A program made the position numbers and the translations under genes. 62,960 nucleotides of DNA from an uncultured Clostridia bacterium. GTDB taxonomy: Bacteria; Bacillota; Clostridia; Christensenellales; CAG-917. Position 1 is the first letter of the stretch, and each line of letters starts with the position of its first letter. The stretch spans positions 64,601 through 127,560 of the forward strand of contig CALVTS010000004.1 in NCBI GenBank assembly GCA_944363035.1, read 5' to 3'. This document shows positions 50,640-59,954 of the stretch, piece after piece. The notes beneath the pieces are model-generated. The model saw nothing but the letters and a program-made list of their open reading frames with translations, did not search any database and had not been told where the DNA came from.

Positions 50640-53385
50640 TATTGATTACGGCAAAGCGAATAAATTGGCGGACTTACTTTACAGAACCTTCGACGGGGAA
50701 AAAAAGACACATACCGAAGTGGTAGACACGGCAAAAAAACTCGCCCCCGTAATAGGATTGCGTTCCGAAGGAGAGGATATAGCGTCTTTTGAAGCAGCGA
50801 TCGGCATTTACGAAACGGAAGTGGGAATCAGGGCGTACGACCCTTATATTTTAGCTAAGGACAAGAAAGCGTCTCATTGGTTGTATAAAAAGAAGGATAC
50901 TATTCCGCATCCTTTTTTCAAGAGGTACGGAAATTATCTCAGGAGCGACGGATTTTCGATATCGGCAATTGACAAAATCGAATCCGTATGCGAAAAGGTT
51001 TTGTCTTTTTGTGCAGATCCGCTGTCCGGTTGTGAAGTCAGAAAGAGGGGATTGGTTGTAGGAGACGTTCAATCCGGCAAAACAGCCAATTATTTGGCAC
51101 TCATAAACATGGCCTACGACTACGGATACAAAATTGTAGTGCTGTTGGCCGGTACGACCGATTCTTTGAGGTTGCAAACGCAAAAAAGGACAGATGCCGG
51201 CGTTATCGGTGCCGTGAGCGATACAATAGGCAACGAAATACAGTATTGCGGAGTGGGTTTGATAAATAAGGAACATTATGCAATTCCTTTTACGAACAGG
51301 GAAAACGACTTTGCTAAATTTATCCAGAAAAACCTTAACGCAACAATTAACGATTTTAAAAAACCCGTCGTTCTTGTTGTCAAAAAAAACAAGAAAATAC
51401 TCGAAAGCGTTATTGAGCGGTTGCAGCCGGCATTGCGCAATTACGGTTCGAACAGTCTTTTGATTATAGACGACGAAGCGGACAACGCATCTGTAAATAC
51501 TGCAAAACCCGATAAAGATCCGACTGCTATTAACAGGTGTATACGGGGTATTCTGAATTCGTTTCCTATTGCTTCGTACGTGGGCTTTACCGCCACTCCT
51601 TTTGCAAATATTTTCATCAATCCCGAAGACGATCCCGAGTATATGGATTTATTCCCTGCGGATTTCATAGTGCAGTTGAATTCTCCGGACAATTATTTCG
51701 GCGGGAGAAAAGTTTTTTCGGACGAGGCGAATTTGCGCCCTATAAGGATCATAAACGCAAAGGAGAAATTCTTTTTGTCGCCGAAGCACAAAAAAGAAGA
51801 TATTTATCCCGGCATGCCGGACAGTATGAAAGAAGCCGTTTTGTGTTTTTTGTTAAATAACGTGATCCGGACATTGAGAGGACACGGCCAAAAGCACAGA
51901 ACAATGATGATAAACATATCTGTGTACAATCTTATGCACAGTCAAATCAAAAGTCACGTGCAAGCTTACGTCGATAAGTTGAAAAACGTAATCGAACAGG
52001 ACTCTGCTTATCCGACTGAAAGATTTGTTAAAAACGAAGACATGAAGAAGTTGTACGATCTTTTTGCGTCGGACGATTTTTACGATGAAGTAAGGAACGG
52101 AACCGGAGGTTACCGGAAAATAAGTTGGGATGAGATTCAGGCAGGACTTTACGACGAAATAAAACTTTTCGAAACTGTTATAGTAAATTCGCGAATTGAC
52201 AAAGGTGACAAATTTGACTACGAGGATTACAAAGAAACCGGTGCAAGAGTTATAGTGATAGGGGGTTACGTTTTATCCAGAGGATTGACTTTGGAAGGCC
52301 TTATGATCAGCTATTACGGTAGAAATGCCGGCAGTTACGATACTGCGTTGCAGATGTGCCGTTGGTTCGGATACAGACCGGGATACGAGGATTTGTGCAG
52401 GGTGTACATATCCGAAGTCAACGCAAGCTATTTTAACGCAGTGCTTGATGCCGTCGAAGATTTAAAGGACCAGTTTGCCGAGATGGAAAGGCAGGGAAAG
52501 AAGCCTATAGATTTCGGCTTAATGGTAAAGGAATCTCCGGACTCTCTCGAAACGAAACTCCTGATAACTGCACGGAACAAACTCAGATATACTGACGAAG
52601 TGGTGTATCATTTGAGTTACGGAGGCGTATATGCCGATACGTCGAAACTTTCGAAGGATCCGTCTGTAAATTTGCACAATCTTCGTTCGGTGGAGGAATT
52701 CGTCGGGCGGTTGACTTTTTCGAAAGTGGGCAGCAGATATATGGCACGCGGTGTTTCCAAGCTTGAGATTGCCGATGTTATCCGCAATTTGAAAATTCCT
52801 TACGTCAATAAAAAATTCGATACTGACGGACTGTCCGAATATATAGAAAAGAGCGACGTGTTTTATTTGTGGGATGTCGTAATTGCAACGGGCGAATCTA
52901 AAGAGATTCCAAATTTCATGGGGGCCGGTCCCGCATCCACAAGAAGTTTCCGTGTTTACGAGGATGAAACGTATTTACGGATCGGCGGAGCGAATAACCG
53001 TGTTTTGGACCCTAATATTTTTGACAGCGGGCTTATTTTGACCGATGAGCAAAAAGCCGAAATTCTATCTAATAAATCAAAATCGGGGAATAAGAAAACC
53101 GACAGTTTGAGTGCCTTAGACTATCTCAAAATAAGGGAAAACCCTATATTCGTGATCTACCCGTTGGATTTGATTACAAAGGCGGACGTTACAACCGGAG
53201 AGGACGACAAAAAGCGTATAAAAGCCGCTTTCGACGGCAAGCCCCTGTTGGCTTTTGCAATAGGTTTCCCCGCAAAAGAGTCTCAACAAAAACTCAATTA
53301 CAGGATTAACAAAGTAAAAATCAAACAATTGGAAATTAACGACGAGCCTGAGGATGACGATGATGGAGACAATTACGATGATTGA
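50632..53385 (+). CDS. Z1-domain superfamily 2 helicase/translocase
   Basis: This 917-residue protein has Walker A GLVVGDVQSGKTANYLALIN (about residues 140-158), a DEAD-type Walker B LLIIDDEADNAS, motif III YVGFTATPFANIFINPE and the Z1 domain. The C-terminal helicase half has SRGLTLEGLMISYYGR and QMCRWFGYRPGYEDLCRVYI (motif VI arginines). Z1 proteins are the motor of MORC-linked restriction systems and probably translocate on foreign DNA. The tail is acidic (EPEDDDDGDNYDD). It overlaps both neighbours. Confidence 0.92.
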   Translation: MNNIDYGKANKLADLLYRTFDGEKKTHTEVVDTAKKLAPVIGLRSEGEDIASFEAAIGIYETEVGIRAYDPYILAKDKKASHWLYKKKDTIPHPFFKRYGNYLRSDGFSISAIDKIESVCEKVLSFCADPLSGCEVRKRGLVVGDVQSGKTANYLALINMAYDYGYKIVVLLAGTTDSLRLQTQKRTDAGVIGAVSDTIGNEIQYCGVGLINKEHYAIPFTNRENDFAKFIQKNLNATINDFKKPVVLVVKKNKKILESVIERLQPALRNYGSNSLLIIDDEADNASVNTAKPDKDPTAINRCIRGILNSFPIASYVGFTATPFANIFINPEDDPEYMDLFPADFIVQLNSPDNYFGGRKVFSDEANLRPIRIINAKEKFFLSPKHKKEDIYPGMPDSMKEAVLCFLLNNVIRTLRGHGQKHRTMMINISVYNLMHSQIKSHVQAYVDKLKNVIEQDSAYPTERFVKNEDMKKLYDLFASDDFYDEVRNGTGGYRKISWDEIQAGLYDEIKLFETVIVNSRIDKGDKFDYEDYKETGARVIVIGGYVLSRGLTLEGLMISYYGRNAGSYDTALQMCRWFGYRPGYEDLCRVYISEVNASYFNAVLDAVEDLKDQFAEMERQGKKPIDFGLMVKESPDSLETKLLITARNKLRYTDEVVYHLSYGGVYADTSKLSKDPSVNLHNLRSVEEFVGRLTFSKVGSRYMARGVSKLEIADVIRNLKIPYVNKKFDTDGLSEYIEKSDVFYLWDVVIATGESKEIPNFMGAGPASTRSFRVYEDETYLRIGGANNRVLDPNIFDSGLILTDEQKAEILSNKSKSGNKKTDSLSALDYLKIRENPIFVIYPLDLITKADVTTGEDDKKRIKAAFDGKPLLAFAIGFPAKESQQKLNYRINKVKIKQLEINDEPEDDDDGDNYDD

Positions 53386-54313
53386 ATTGGAGAAGCTTTT
53401 CAACAGTATTGCCGCAGCCGAGACCGGATACCAGAAAAAAGTAGAATGGCCGTGTGCATTGGGGGTGTATTACGGGCTGAATTCAGAGGGGCGGAAAAGG
53501 ATTTCTTTTCTGTCTTCGCAGCCTGCACCTAAACTTGTTGCCACAAGGCAATTAAACGTAGTGCAAGCGAGAGAAGGAGATTTTGCTTATTGGACTTGTT
53601 TTGTCCTGACCGAATCCAAAGCCAATAAGGTTTTTTACTCCTTTTGCAGCAGTTTGTTAGATGCTGTAAAAAACGTTTCGGACGAGAGCGAGGCAGCGAA
53701 GCGGTTAAAGCAACGGTATCTTGCGTGGAAGTCGCTTTTCGAAAGGCAGTCTTCGGGTGCGCTTTCACGGGAAGTTGTGCAAGGGCTGTTCGGAGAGCTT
53801 TATTTTATTAAAAAGGTATTGGCGCAAACGAACGGTTTGTCGACTTGTGTAAAAGCTTGGAGTGGCCCGGATAACGCCAGTAAAGATTTTTCTTTGAACG
53901 GTACGTGGTACGAAATTAAAACAGTGGGGGTAAACAGCGTATCCGTAAAAATAAATTCGTTAGGGCAATTGTGTTCCACTACGGACGGTCATCTCGTAGT
54001 GATCAAAGCCGAGCTTATGTCACCTGAGTTTTCTAACGGGGAATCCAGTGTAGGGGAGCTGTTCGATTATATTTTGAACAATTTAAACGACGAAGATTCG
54101 GAAAAACTTTTTATAAGTAAGATGTCTTCGTTCGGTATAAATTCTTTTGACGACGAGTGTCTGTCTACCAAGTTTGACGTAAAAAATGTCAGCAGTTACA
54201 AGGTGGGCGACGGATTCCCTTTGATCGACGCTGACGAGGTTGGCAAACACGGGATAGTGGACGTGAGCTATTCCGTTCTGATATCGGCCATCGAACCCTT
54301 TAAGGAGGATTAA
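53378..54313 (+). CDS. PD-(D/E)XK motif nuclease (DUF4420-type)
   Basis: In this protein of about 311 residues, GLFGELYFIKKVL, WSGPDNASKDFSLNGTWYEIK gives the D...ExK catalytic signature (Asp in KDFSL, Glu and Lys in YEIK) of the PD-(D/E)XK-motif family. The ATG at 53378 overlaps the Z1 stop and follows GGAG; an upstream in-frame ATG at 53354 also exists. It is the likely restriction nuclease of the cluster, acting on unmethylated DNA. Confidence 0.85.
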   Translation: MIELEKLFNSIAAAETGYQKKVEWPCALGVYYGLNSEGRKRISFLSSQPAPKLVATRQLNVVQAREGDFAYWTCFVLTESKANKVFYSFCSSLLDAVKNVSDESEAAKRLKQRYLAWKSLFERQSSGALSREVVQGLFGELYFIKKVLAQTNGLSTCVKAWSGPDNASKDFSLNGTWYEIKTVGVNSVSVKINSLGQLCSTTDGHLVVIKAELMSPEFSNGESSVGELFDYILNNLNDEDSEKLFISKMSSFGINSFDDECLSTKFDVKNVSSYKVGDGFPLIDADEVGKHGIVDVSYSVLISAIEPFKED

Positions 54314-54315
54314 TT

Positions 54316-56406
54316 ATGGATCTGACAGAATTCAGAGAATCATACGTAAACGAAGACATAAAGGCTGCGGCCTTAAATTCTCTCAGATATCCCGTTGACG
54401 TTTTTATCGAAAGCGCTGCAGACATTCTCGACAAGGACTATTCGCTGTTGACGGAAATATCTCCTTGTTATTACGATTTCTCGAAAGGAACACGCGCATA
54501 CAAAAATATGCATATTGACGCTGCATACCTGGATTTGACAACTAATACTTTGAACCTCATGTATGCGGATTTCAACGACGGAGAAGTAAAAAGCATTACA
54601 AACGAGTCTGTGTCGAACAAAGTAGGCTTGTTGAGGAATTTTTTCGAGAACACGTTAAAAGGTTTCTTTAAAAACGGAGAACCGGCAGAACCGACAGTAC
54701 AACTTGCGCGCGCTATCGTTGCAAATTTGAAAGATATTTACAGACTCCATCTCTTTATCGTAAGTACGGATAAGCTGAGTAAAGCCGTGAAAACCTTGGA
54801 GTTGGAAGACTACGAATATTTGGGACAAAGGTTTAAAGTCGATCTCGACATATTGGACATTGAAGGAATCTACCGGTCCAAACTTGCAGGCTTCAGCAAA
54901 GAGGATTTGGTTATTGATTGTAAGGACTTCGGGATAGACGGGATACCGTGTATTAAGGCTGAAGTAGATACAGACCAATACGAATCGTATCTCGCAATCG
55001 TCCCCGGAGGGTTTTTGGCCGAAATTTACAAGAAGTACAGCGCGTCTTTACTCGAAGCCAACGTGCGGTCTTTCTTGAAGTTCAACGGAAGTGTAAATAA
55101 GGGTATTAAAGGGACTATACTTAACGAAAAGTCCAGATTTTTTACATACAATAACGGCATTTCTACGACTGCAAAAGAAATTTCCACTGTCAACGATCCG
55201 GTCAAAGGGCTGCTGATTACTTCGTTTACGGATTTGCAGATAATTAACGGTGGGCAAACAACGGCAACCTTGGCAGCAACGAATATCCGTTACAATGCCG
55301 ATTTGTCTGGTATCTTCGTACAGATGAAATTAACGGTTTTGAAAAATTCCGATCCCGATTTAATAAGGAATATTGCGACGTATGCAAACAGTCAGAACAA
55401 AGTAAAAACTGCCGATTTGAATTCCGGACATCCTTTTTACGTTTTGATGGAGAACTATTCAAGAAAGATATATGCTCCGTTAGAGAGCGGGCAGTTGGTA
55501 CAAACGTTGTGGTTCTTCGAAAGAGCGCGCGGTCAGTATGAGCAGCCGATGATGCAAATGACAAAGAAACAATGTGCCGACTACAAGCTGGTAAGGCCGA
55601 AAAGCCAAAAATTTACTCTTACCGATTTGTCGAAATACATTAATGCGTCCGAAATGATGCCACATTACGTTTCTTGGGGCGGCGAAGTATGTGCTGCGCA
55701 TTTCCACAATTCTATGACAGAGCAGTGGGAAAAAGACAAGAGCGTATTTAACGAATTGTATTATAAAGAATTAATTGCAAAAAAAATTCTTTTCGCTTAT
55801 ATCGAAAGAGTGATATCTGAACAAATTTGGTATCAGGAACGTCGCGCGTATCGTCCTCAATTGGTCGCATACACGTTCTCAAAGTTCGTTTTGTCGGCAA
55901 AAGAAATAGGGAAACAGCCTAACTACAGACAAATATGGGAGAGGCAATCCGTCCCGGACATTTACTACGGCGATATTGTTAAAATAGCTAAATTGGTTTT
56001 CGATACTATTTACGACGAGTCGAGATCTACCGCCAATATAGAAACTTATTGCAAAAAAGCGGAATGTTGGCAGATTGTTTCAAAGAAAAGTTTTGAGTTG
56101 AGTGATGATACGGTAAGCGTGCTGATAACGCCTGAAGAAAGAAAAATTGAGGAGGTAAGAGCGAAAAAAGACCAGAAGTTTGATAACGGCATAATGGAGG
56201 AACTTTGGATATTCAATCAGGGTAGTGCGTATTGGGAATCGTTGATGACCAGAGGCACCCAACAAGAGGTTCTTACATTCGCGGATGTGACTGTGTTGAA
56301 GGCGGCAGTGAATTATTGCAACGGCGTTTATTCCCAATTAACGAAAAAACAGATAAAAGACATACAAACTGTTCGGGATAAGTTGAGAGACAATATGATC
56401 GAGTGA
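54316..56406 (+). CDS. AIPR family protein (abortive phage resistance)
   Basis: This 696-residue protein carries the AIPR core: RFFTYNNGISTTAKEI followed by DLQIINGGQTTATLAA, then FVQMKLTVLKNSDPDLIRNIATYANSQNKVKTADL. AIPR proteins were found through plasmid-borne abortive infection in Lactococcus and recur in Z1/MORC clusters; the activity is unknown. It begins 3 nt after the nuclease stop with GGAGG in front. It completes the operon started by vsr. Confidence 0.88.
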   Translation: MDLTEFRESYVNEDIKAAALNSLRYPVDVFIESAADILDKDYSLLTEISPCYYDFSKGTRAYKNMHIDAAYLDLTTNTLNLMYADFNDGEVKSITNESVSNKVGLLRNFFENTLKGFFKNGEPAEPTVQLARAIVANLKDIYRLHLFIVSTDKLSKAVKTLELEDYEYLGQRFKVDLDILDIEGIYRSKLAGFSKEDLVIDCKDFGIDGIPCIKAEVDTDQYESYLAIVPGGFLAEIYKKYSASLLEANVRSFLKFNGSVNKGIKGTILNEKSRFFTYNNGISTTAKEISTVNDPVKGLLITSFTDLQIINGGQTTATLAATNIRYNADLSGIFVQMKLTVLKNSDPDLIRNIATYANSQNKVKTADLNSGHPFYVLMENYSRKIYAPLESGQLVQTLWFFERARGQYEQPMMQMTKKQCADYKLVRPKSQKFTLTDLSKYINASEMMPHYVSWGGEVCAAHFHNSMTEQWEKDKSVFNELYYKELIAKKILFAYIERVISEQIWYQERRAYRPQLVAYTFSKFVLSAKEIGKQPNYRQIWERQSVPDIYYGDIVKIAKLVFDTIYDESRSTANIETYCKKAECWQIVSKKSFELSDDTVSVLITPEERKIEEVRAKKDQKFDNGIMEELWIFNQGSAYWESLMTRGTQQEVLTFADVTVLKAAVNYCNGVYSQLTKKQIKDIQTVRDKLRDNMIE

Positions 56407-56431
56407 AGAGAATAAAAGGAGAGTTTGAGTA

Positions 56432-56668
56432 ATGGCAAGAATCGATGTGAAAAAGATTAGAAGAGAAGACAAGTATCGCAATACGATTCACGAAGAAGTG
56501 GAATCGACATATACGATTTTTGAGAAAAATGGTGTTAAATACTTTCAAATTGATACTTATGGGAAAAGTGGAAGAAAATTAAAAGGACAGTCAAGTCAAG
56601 TGCTTCAGTTGGATGAGTCTTCCGTGCACGAGCTTGTCTGTCTATTGTCGGAAAAATTTCACATTTAA
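56432..56668 (+). CDS. Small unknown protein after AIPR
   Basis: This is a 78-residue protein with strands in YTIFEKNGVKYFQIDTYGKSGR and an acidic amphipathic C-terminal helix (LDESSVHELVCLLSEKF). Small proteins of this kind are often found near defence genes, and some are misnamed in databases. GGAGAG lies upstream. Its function is unknown. Confidence 0.6.
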   Translation: MARIDVKKIRREDKYRNTIHEEVESTYTIFEKNGVKYFQIDTYGKSGRKLKGQSSQVLQLDESSVHELVCLLSEKFHI

Positions 56669-56691
56669 ACATTATTATACAGGAGGCTGCT

Positions 56692-57504
56692 GTGGAAGAA
56701 AAAAGGTTGGCTTTGTTAATAGATGCCGACAACATAAGTAGTAAGTATATTAAAACCATTGTAGAAGAGGGCTCTATAGAGGGAGTCGTCACTTATAAGA
56801 GGATATATGGTGACTGGACTAAGCCTAATTTGGAAGGCTGGAAAAACGAGTTGTTAAACTATTCCATTAATCCTATCCAGCAGTATGCGTATACTAAAGG
56901 TAAAAACGCAACAGATTCCGCGATGATAATAGATGCGATGGATATTTTGTACACAGGCAACGTTGACGGATTCCTGTTGGTTTCTTCGGACAGCGATTTT
57001 ACCAGACTGGCTTCTAGGCTTAAAGAATCAGGAATGGTAGTCATCGGTATGGGTAAAACTCAGACACCGAAACCTTTCGTTGCGGCGTGTAGCAAGTTTA
57101 AATATCTGGACGTTATTTCTGATACCGCAACTTTACAGTCTGAGACTATTATTGAAAAAAATAATGAAAGGATAACTGAAAAACGCAATGTGGAAAAACC
57201 GGTTGAGGCGGATAACCGCAACGTCGAAAGTCCGGATGAATCATCACAGACTCCGTTAAGTGACGTTTTAGATTTTATTTCTAAGATTATTTCGGAGTTT
57301 TCAGATGACGAAGGTTGGGTTTTGGCCAGTTTGGTAGGTACAAATATTTCGAAGCAATACTCGGATTTTGACGTACGAAATTACGGGCAAAAGAAATTGG
57401 TTGAGTTCTTGGAAGAAAACGGTTACGACATAAAAAAACTAAAAGACCCGAATAACGTAAAAAATCCCTCAGGTTATGTGATATACGTTCGCAACAGAAC
57501 ATAA
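56692..57504 (+). CDS. NYN-domain nuclease with OST-HTH/LOTUS domain
   Basis: This 270-residue protein has an N-terminal PIN-like NYN domain of the LabA/DUF88 group: LALLIDADNISSKYI, GKNATDSAMIIDAMDIL and FLLVSSDSDFTRLASRL carry the acidic metal-binding residues. A variable linker (residues of about 155-195) and a C-terminal OST-HTH (LOTUS) RNA-binding domain (EGWVLASLVGTNISKQYSDFDVRNYG) follow. It is therefore a likely RNase. The GTG start has GGAGG 7 nt upstream. It follows the AIPR gene and may be a further effector. Confidence 0.88.
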   Translation: MEEKRLALLIDADNISSKYIKTIVEEGSIEGVVTYKRIYGDWTKPNLEGWKNELLNYSINPIQQYAYTKGKNATDSAMIIDAMDILYTGNVDGFLLVSSDSDFTRLASRLKESGMVVIGMGKTQTPKPFVAACSKFKYLDVISDTATLQSETIIEKNNERITEKRNVEKPVEADNRNVESPDESSQTPLSDVLDFISKIISEFSDDEGWVLASLVGTNISKQYSDFDVRNYGQKKLVEFLEENGYDIKKLKDPNNVKNPSGYVIYVRNRT

Positions 57505-57750
57505 AAACATTTCTGTATGCGAACAGAATATCGTCGTATAGAAAACGGAATAAATAATGTTTAACTGTCAAAATTCGGAAGAGGGTGACAGCCGGTGTGT
57601 CTAAAAAAGGAATAGTAGACCATAGTTTTGATTGTCTACTGCGTCCGGTGATAGTATATTTATAAATTTTTTGATCTAACGTATTGTAGTTGAAGGTGAA
57701 GATTTCAAAGCGTTTTATAAATTGTGGAGCACAAAAAGAGGAGATTTGGG

Positions 57751-58407
57751 ATGGGGAAAGATTTGTATGTAGGTTACACACTGAAAAAACATGCCAACTA
57801 TTTTATTTTGCCGAGCTACACGTTTGGAAAAGCTTGTGACAATGCGTATGCCGACATGGCGCGTCATGTCCTTCACATAATAAAGAAGACAGATAAGGAC
57901 AAAAGAAAATTAAGAGATATCGCCGAATACTTATTTAAAAAACAATTACTTAATATAAAATTTGATTCTCAAAGTGCATTTGACGAAGGGCATACGGATA
58001 CTTGCAGAGCATTAATTAAAATATATAAAAGGAATAAATGCTTTGACAAAAATAGGCAGCCGTCTTTGACTTACGGGCATGCGCAGAAGTGGCTGAATAT
58101 GTTGTTTAAGTATTTGTATGTCTACGAGTACAGTGACGAATTCAAAGATTTCTTCAAAGATAAAACCGAACTGATTAAGTATCTGCATGTTCCGATTGAT
58201 GAAAAGATATTAGAAGAAGCAGATGAAGTTTTTGGTTTGGAAAAACCGCTTTGCGGTTGGAGCCAAATGAATAAAAAAACATACATAGGTTTTCAACAAA
58301 CACTTAAAGACAAAATAACGGCAAATCTCAATCCACCTTACGGAGAAGAAGACGGGAAAATACCGTTTTATTGGGAGTTGATGGTGTGGTCAAAACCCAA
58401 AAATTAA
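57751..58407 (+). CDS. Unknown 218-residue protein
   Basis: This helical, lysine-rich protein (LPSYTFGKACDNAYADMARHVLHIIKKTDKDKRKLRDIAEYLF) ends with GEEDGKIPFYWELMVW. No family is recognised. AGAGGAG precedes the ATG at 57751. The 57505-57750 gap holds no gene that I can see. It is the last plus-strand gene of the element. Confidence 0.55.
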   Translation: MGKDLYVGYTLKKHANYFILPSYTFGKACDNAYADMARHVLHIIKKTDKDKRKLRDIAEYLFKKQLLNIKFDSQSAFDEGHTDTCRALIKIYKRNKCFDKNRQPSLTYGHAQKWLNMLFKYLYVYEYSDEFKDFFKDKTELIKYLHVPIDEKILEEADEVFGLEKPLCGWSQMNKKTYIGFQQTLKDKITANLNPPYGEEDGKIPFYWELMVWSKPKN

Positions 58408-58422
58408 AAAAATAGTAAGCGA

Positions 58423-58875
58423 TTAAGGAATCATATAGCCCGCGTTGAGGACATTCGACCAAAGTGAGGAGAGAGGGGTGCTGTTGATGTGAGCTTTTTC
58501 GTAAAAGTCTGAGATGGAAGGATATATCTGATAGTTTTCGAGAGAGTGGAAGAGATAAAAGTGTACGGAGTCGTTGTCTCTTATCAGCACGCCGTAAGTT
58601 TTGCCGTCGTAATCGAACTGCATTTCCTTGTAGAACTTTAAGCCGTCTATGAAATCTTCAAAAGAGGGTGAGAGAGGTTTCCCTTCCGCGAAAAGCCGTT
58701 TTGCTTTGTTGAAAGAAACGATATTCGGGTAGCGGACATCGTCGGGGTATTTGTCATACTCCCTGTTTTGAACCCAGCCGCAGTTTTCGCAAAAGCCGTT
58801 GCCGTACGGGTCGACAAGGACGTTTTTGCCACACACTTGGCAGGGCGCTTGAATTTTGGAATTCGTATTATTCAT
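58423..58875 (-). CDS. Zinc-ribbon protein with C-terminal acidic domain
   Basis: This 150-residue protein has the metal knuckles CQVCGKN and CENCGW near residues 12-35, then an alpha/beta region (YGVLIRDNDSVHFYLFHSLENYQIYPSISDFYEKAHI) with no known family. Proteins with this head often act as immunity-type partners of small toxins, but no toxin is visible. It overlaps the upstream gene by ATGA. Confidence 0.6.
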   Translation of the reverse strand: MNNTNSKIQAPCQVCGKNVLVDPYGNGFCENCGWVQNREYDKYPDDVRYPNIVSFNKAKRLFAEGKPLSPSFEDFIDGLKFYKEMQFDYDGKTYGVLIRDNDSVHFYLFHSLENYQIYPSISDFYEKAHINSTPLSSLWSNVLNAGYMIP

Positions 58876-59093
58876 TTTTTAGTGTCGCTGTTGTCCGGGA
58901 TAAACTCGTGTTCGGAAAGTTCGATAAAGTCTTCTTCCTCCGAAGTCACAAAACAGCGCCGAAGATAATCGTGACCGCCGTCCACGGCGCATTTGCCGCA
59001 CGAACAGTATTTAAAATCGTGGACGTGGCACGACTCAATTATGTCGCCGCAATGTTTGCATTGTATAACATTCCGCTTGATTACGCATTTCAT
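58872..59093 (-). CDS. Small zinc-ribbon protein (DUF7695-like)
   Basis: This 73-residue protein has CKHCGD, CHVHDFKYCSCGKCAVDGGHDYLRR, a cysteine/histidine pattern seen in conserved small proteins of Firmicutes. The ATG at 59093 is chosen; a TTG two codons upstream is possible. It is coupled to the next gene by ATGA. Confidence 0.65.
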   Translation of the reverse strand: MKCVIKRNVIQCKHCGDIIESCHVHDFKYCSCGKCAVDGGHDYLRRCFVTSEEEDFIELSEHEFIPDNSDTKK

Positions 59094-59310
59094 AGGCAAG
59101 GTATGTTTTGAGATAATTCGGCATTGCCGATTTTGGGGTATGGGGTTGATTTCCTACATAAACAGTTTAATATATAGCGGTGAGAAAATCAATGGGCGCG
59201 CCGTTGTTTCACGTCGATTTTCGGCTATAAAAACCTGGTAAGAGCGGGGCAGAAACAGGCAGTTCGAAAGGCGGGAAAAAGCGCGGAAAAACGGTGTGAA
59301 ATCGGGATTG

Positions 59311-59350
59311 GCTGTATTTGGCTGTCAAATCGGAAAAAGGGCTGACAGCC
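59311..59350. repeat. Right-end copies of GGCTGTCAG-type sites
   Basis: TTGGCTGT (59309), TTTGGCTGTCA (59317) and the inverted CTGACAGCC (59342) lie 100-140 nt inside the right end. They match the direct repeats at 21515-21660 near the left end. Confidence 0.55.
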
Positions 59351-59451
59351 AGAGAAATTTTGGGGAAGAAAAAGCACAAGATATTGTGGTGTTTCGGAGA
59401 TTTGGAAGGGGTATATTGCGGCGGGCAATGCCCCTTTTGTTTCGGATTGTA

Positions 59452-59498
59452 CCTTGGTAAGGAAGAGGTCACCGGTTCAAATCCGGTTAGCAGCTCCA
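59452..59498 (+). pseudogene. 3' half of split tRNA-Thr (attR)
   Basis: It begins at the anticodon loop (CCTTGGTAA) and contains the variable and T arms (ACCGGTTCAAATCCGGT), acceptor TAGCAGC, a discriminator and CCA. It pairs with the 5' half at 21266 and has no promoter of its own. The first 19 nt are identical to 21397-21415 in the complete tRNA-Thr. Confidence 0.9.
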
Positions 59499-59500
59499 AA

Positions 59501-59530
59501 AAACCCGCTCGTTTCCGAGCGGGTTTTGTG
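59501..59530 (+). terminator. Original terminator of the split tRNA-Thr
   Basis: AAACCCGCTCG pairs with CGAGCGGGTTT around TTTC and is followed by TTTTG. Confidence 0.8.
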
Positions 59531-59574
59531 ATGTCGCACCAACACGGATTTTCACCTTTCGCTAACGCGATTTT

Positions 59575-59650
59575 TTTACCCCACCGAAAATTCTTTCGGC
59601 GGGGACCCCGATGTTTACCCCAGCCGAAAATTGCAAATTTTCACCCGGGG
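59575..59650. repeat. Imperfect tandem repeat of about 40 bp
   Basis: TTTACCCC-n-CCGAAAATT and GGGGACCCCGAT occur twice in the same order. No gene is seen in 59531-59940, which also holds a run of 12 G at 59869-59880. Confidence 0.6.
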
Positions 59651-59954
59651 ACCCCGAATCGCCCTGCGTGACCTTCGCACGCAGATCAGACGGCGCAAAA
59701 TACGCTATTCCGTCGCTTGTCTTGCGGGGATGAGGGGGTATTGCGATTTTGTTCGGAGGGGACACGAGCGCTTGCGCGCGAGGGCTTTATCATGCCGGAT
59801 CGGGTCAGTATTATTTCGGTCCGACATGGGTGAATGTCATATTAATGTCGATTAACTATGGTTGATTCGGGGGGGGGGGGTAAGGTTTTTTTGATATGCT
59901 TATCGAACGATATATTATATATTACTCTGTCTTACAGACGTAAGGAGGGGAGAT

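Noticed and set aside
59209..59499. 96-codon minus-strand frame containing LLTGFEPVTSSLP
   Set aside because: It is the antisense of the tRNA-Thr 3' half, again a spurious tRNA-derived frame.
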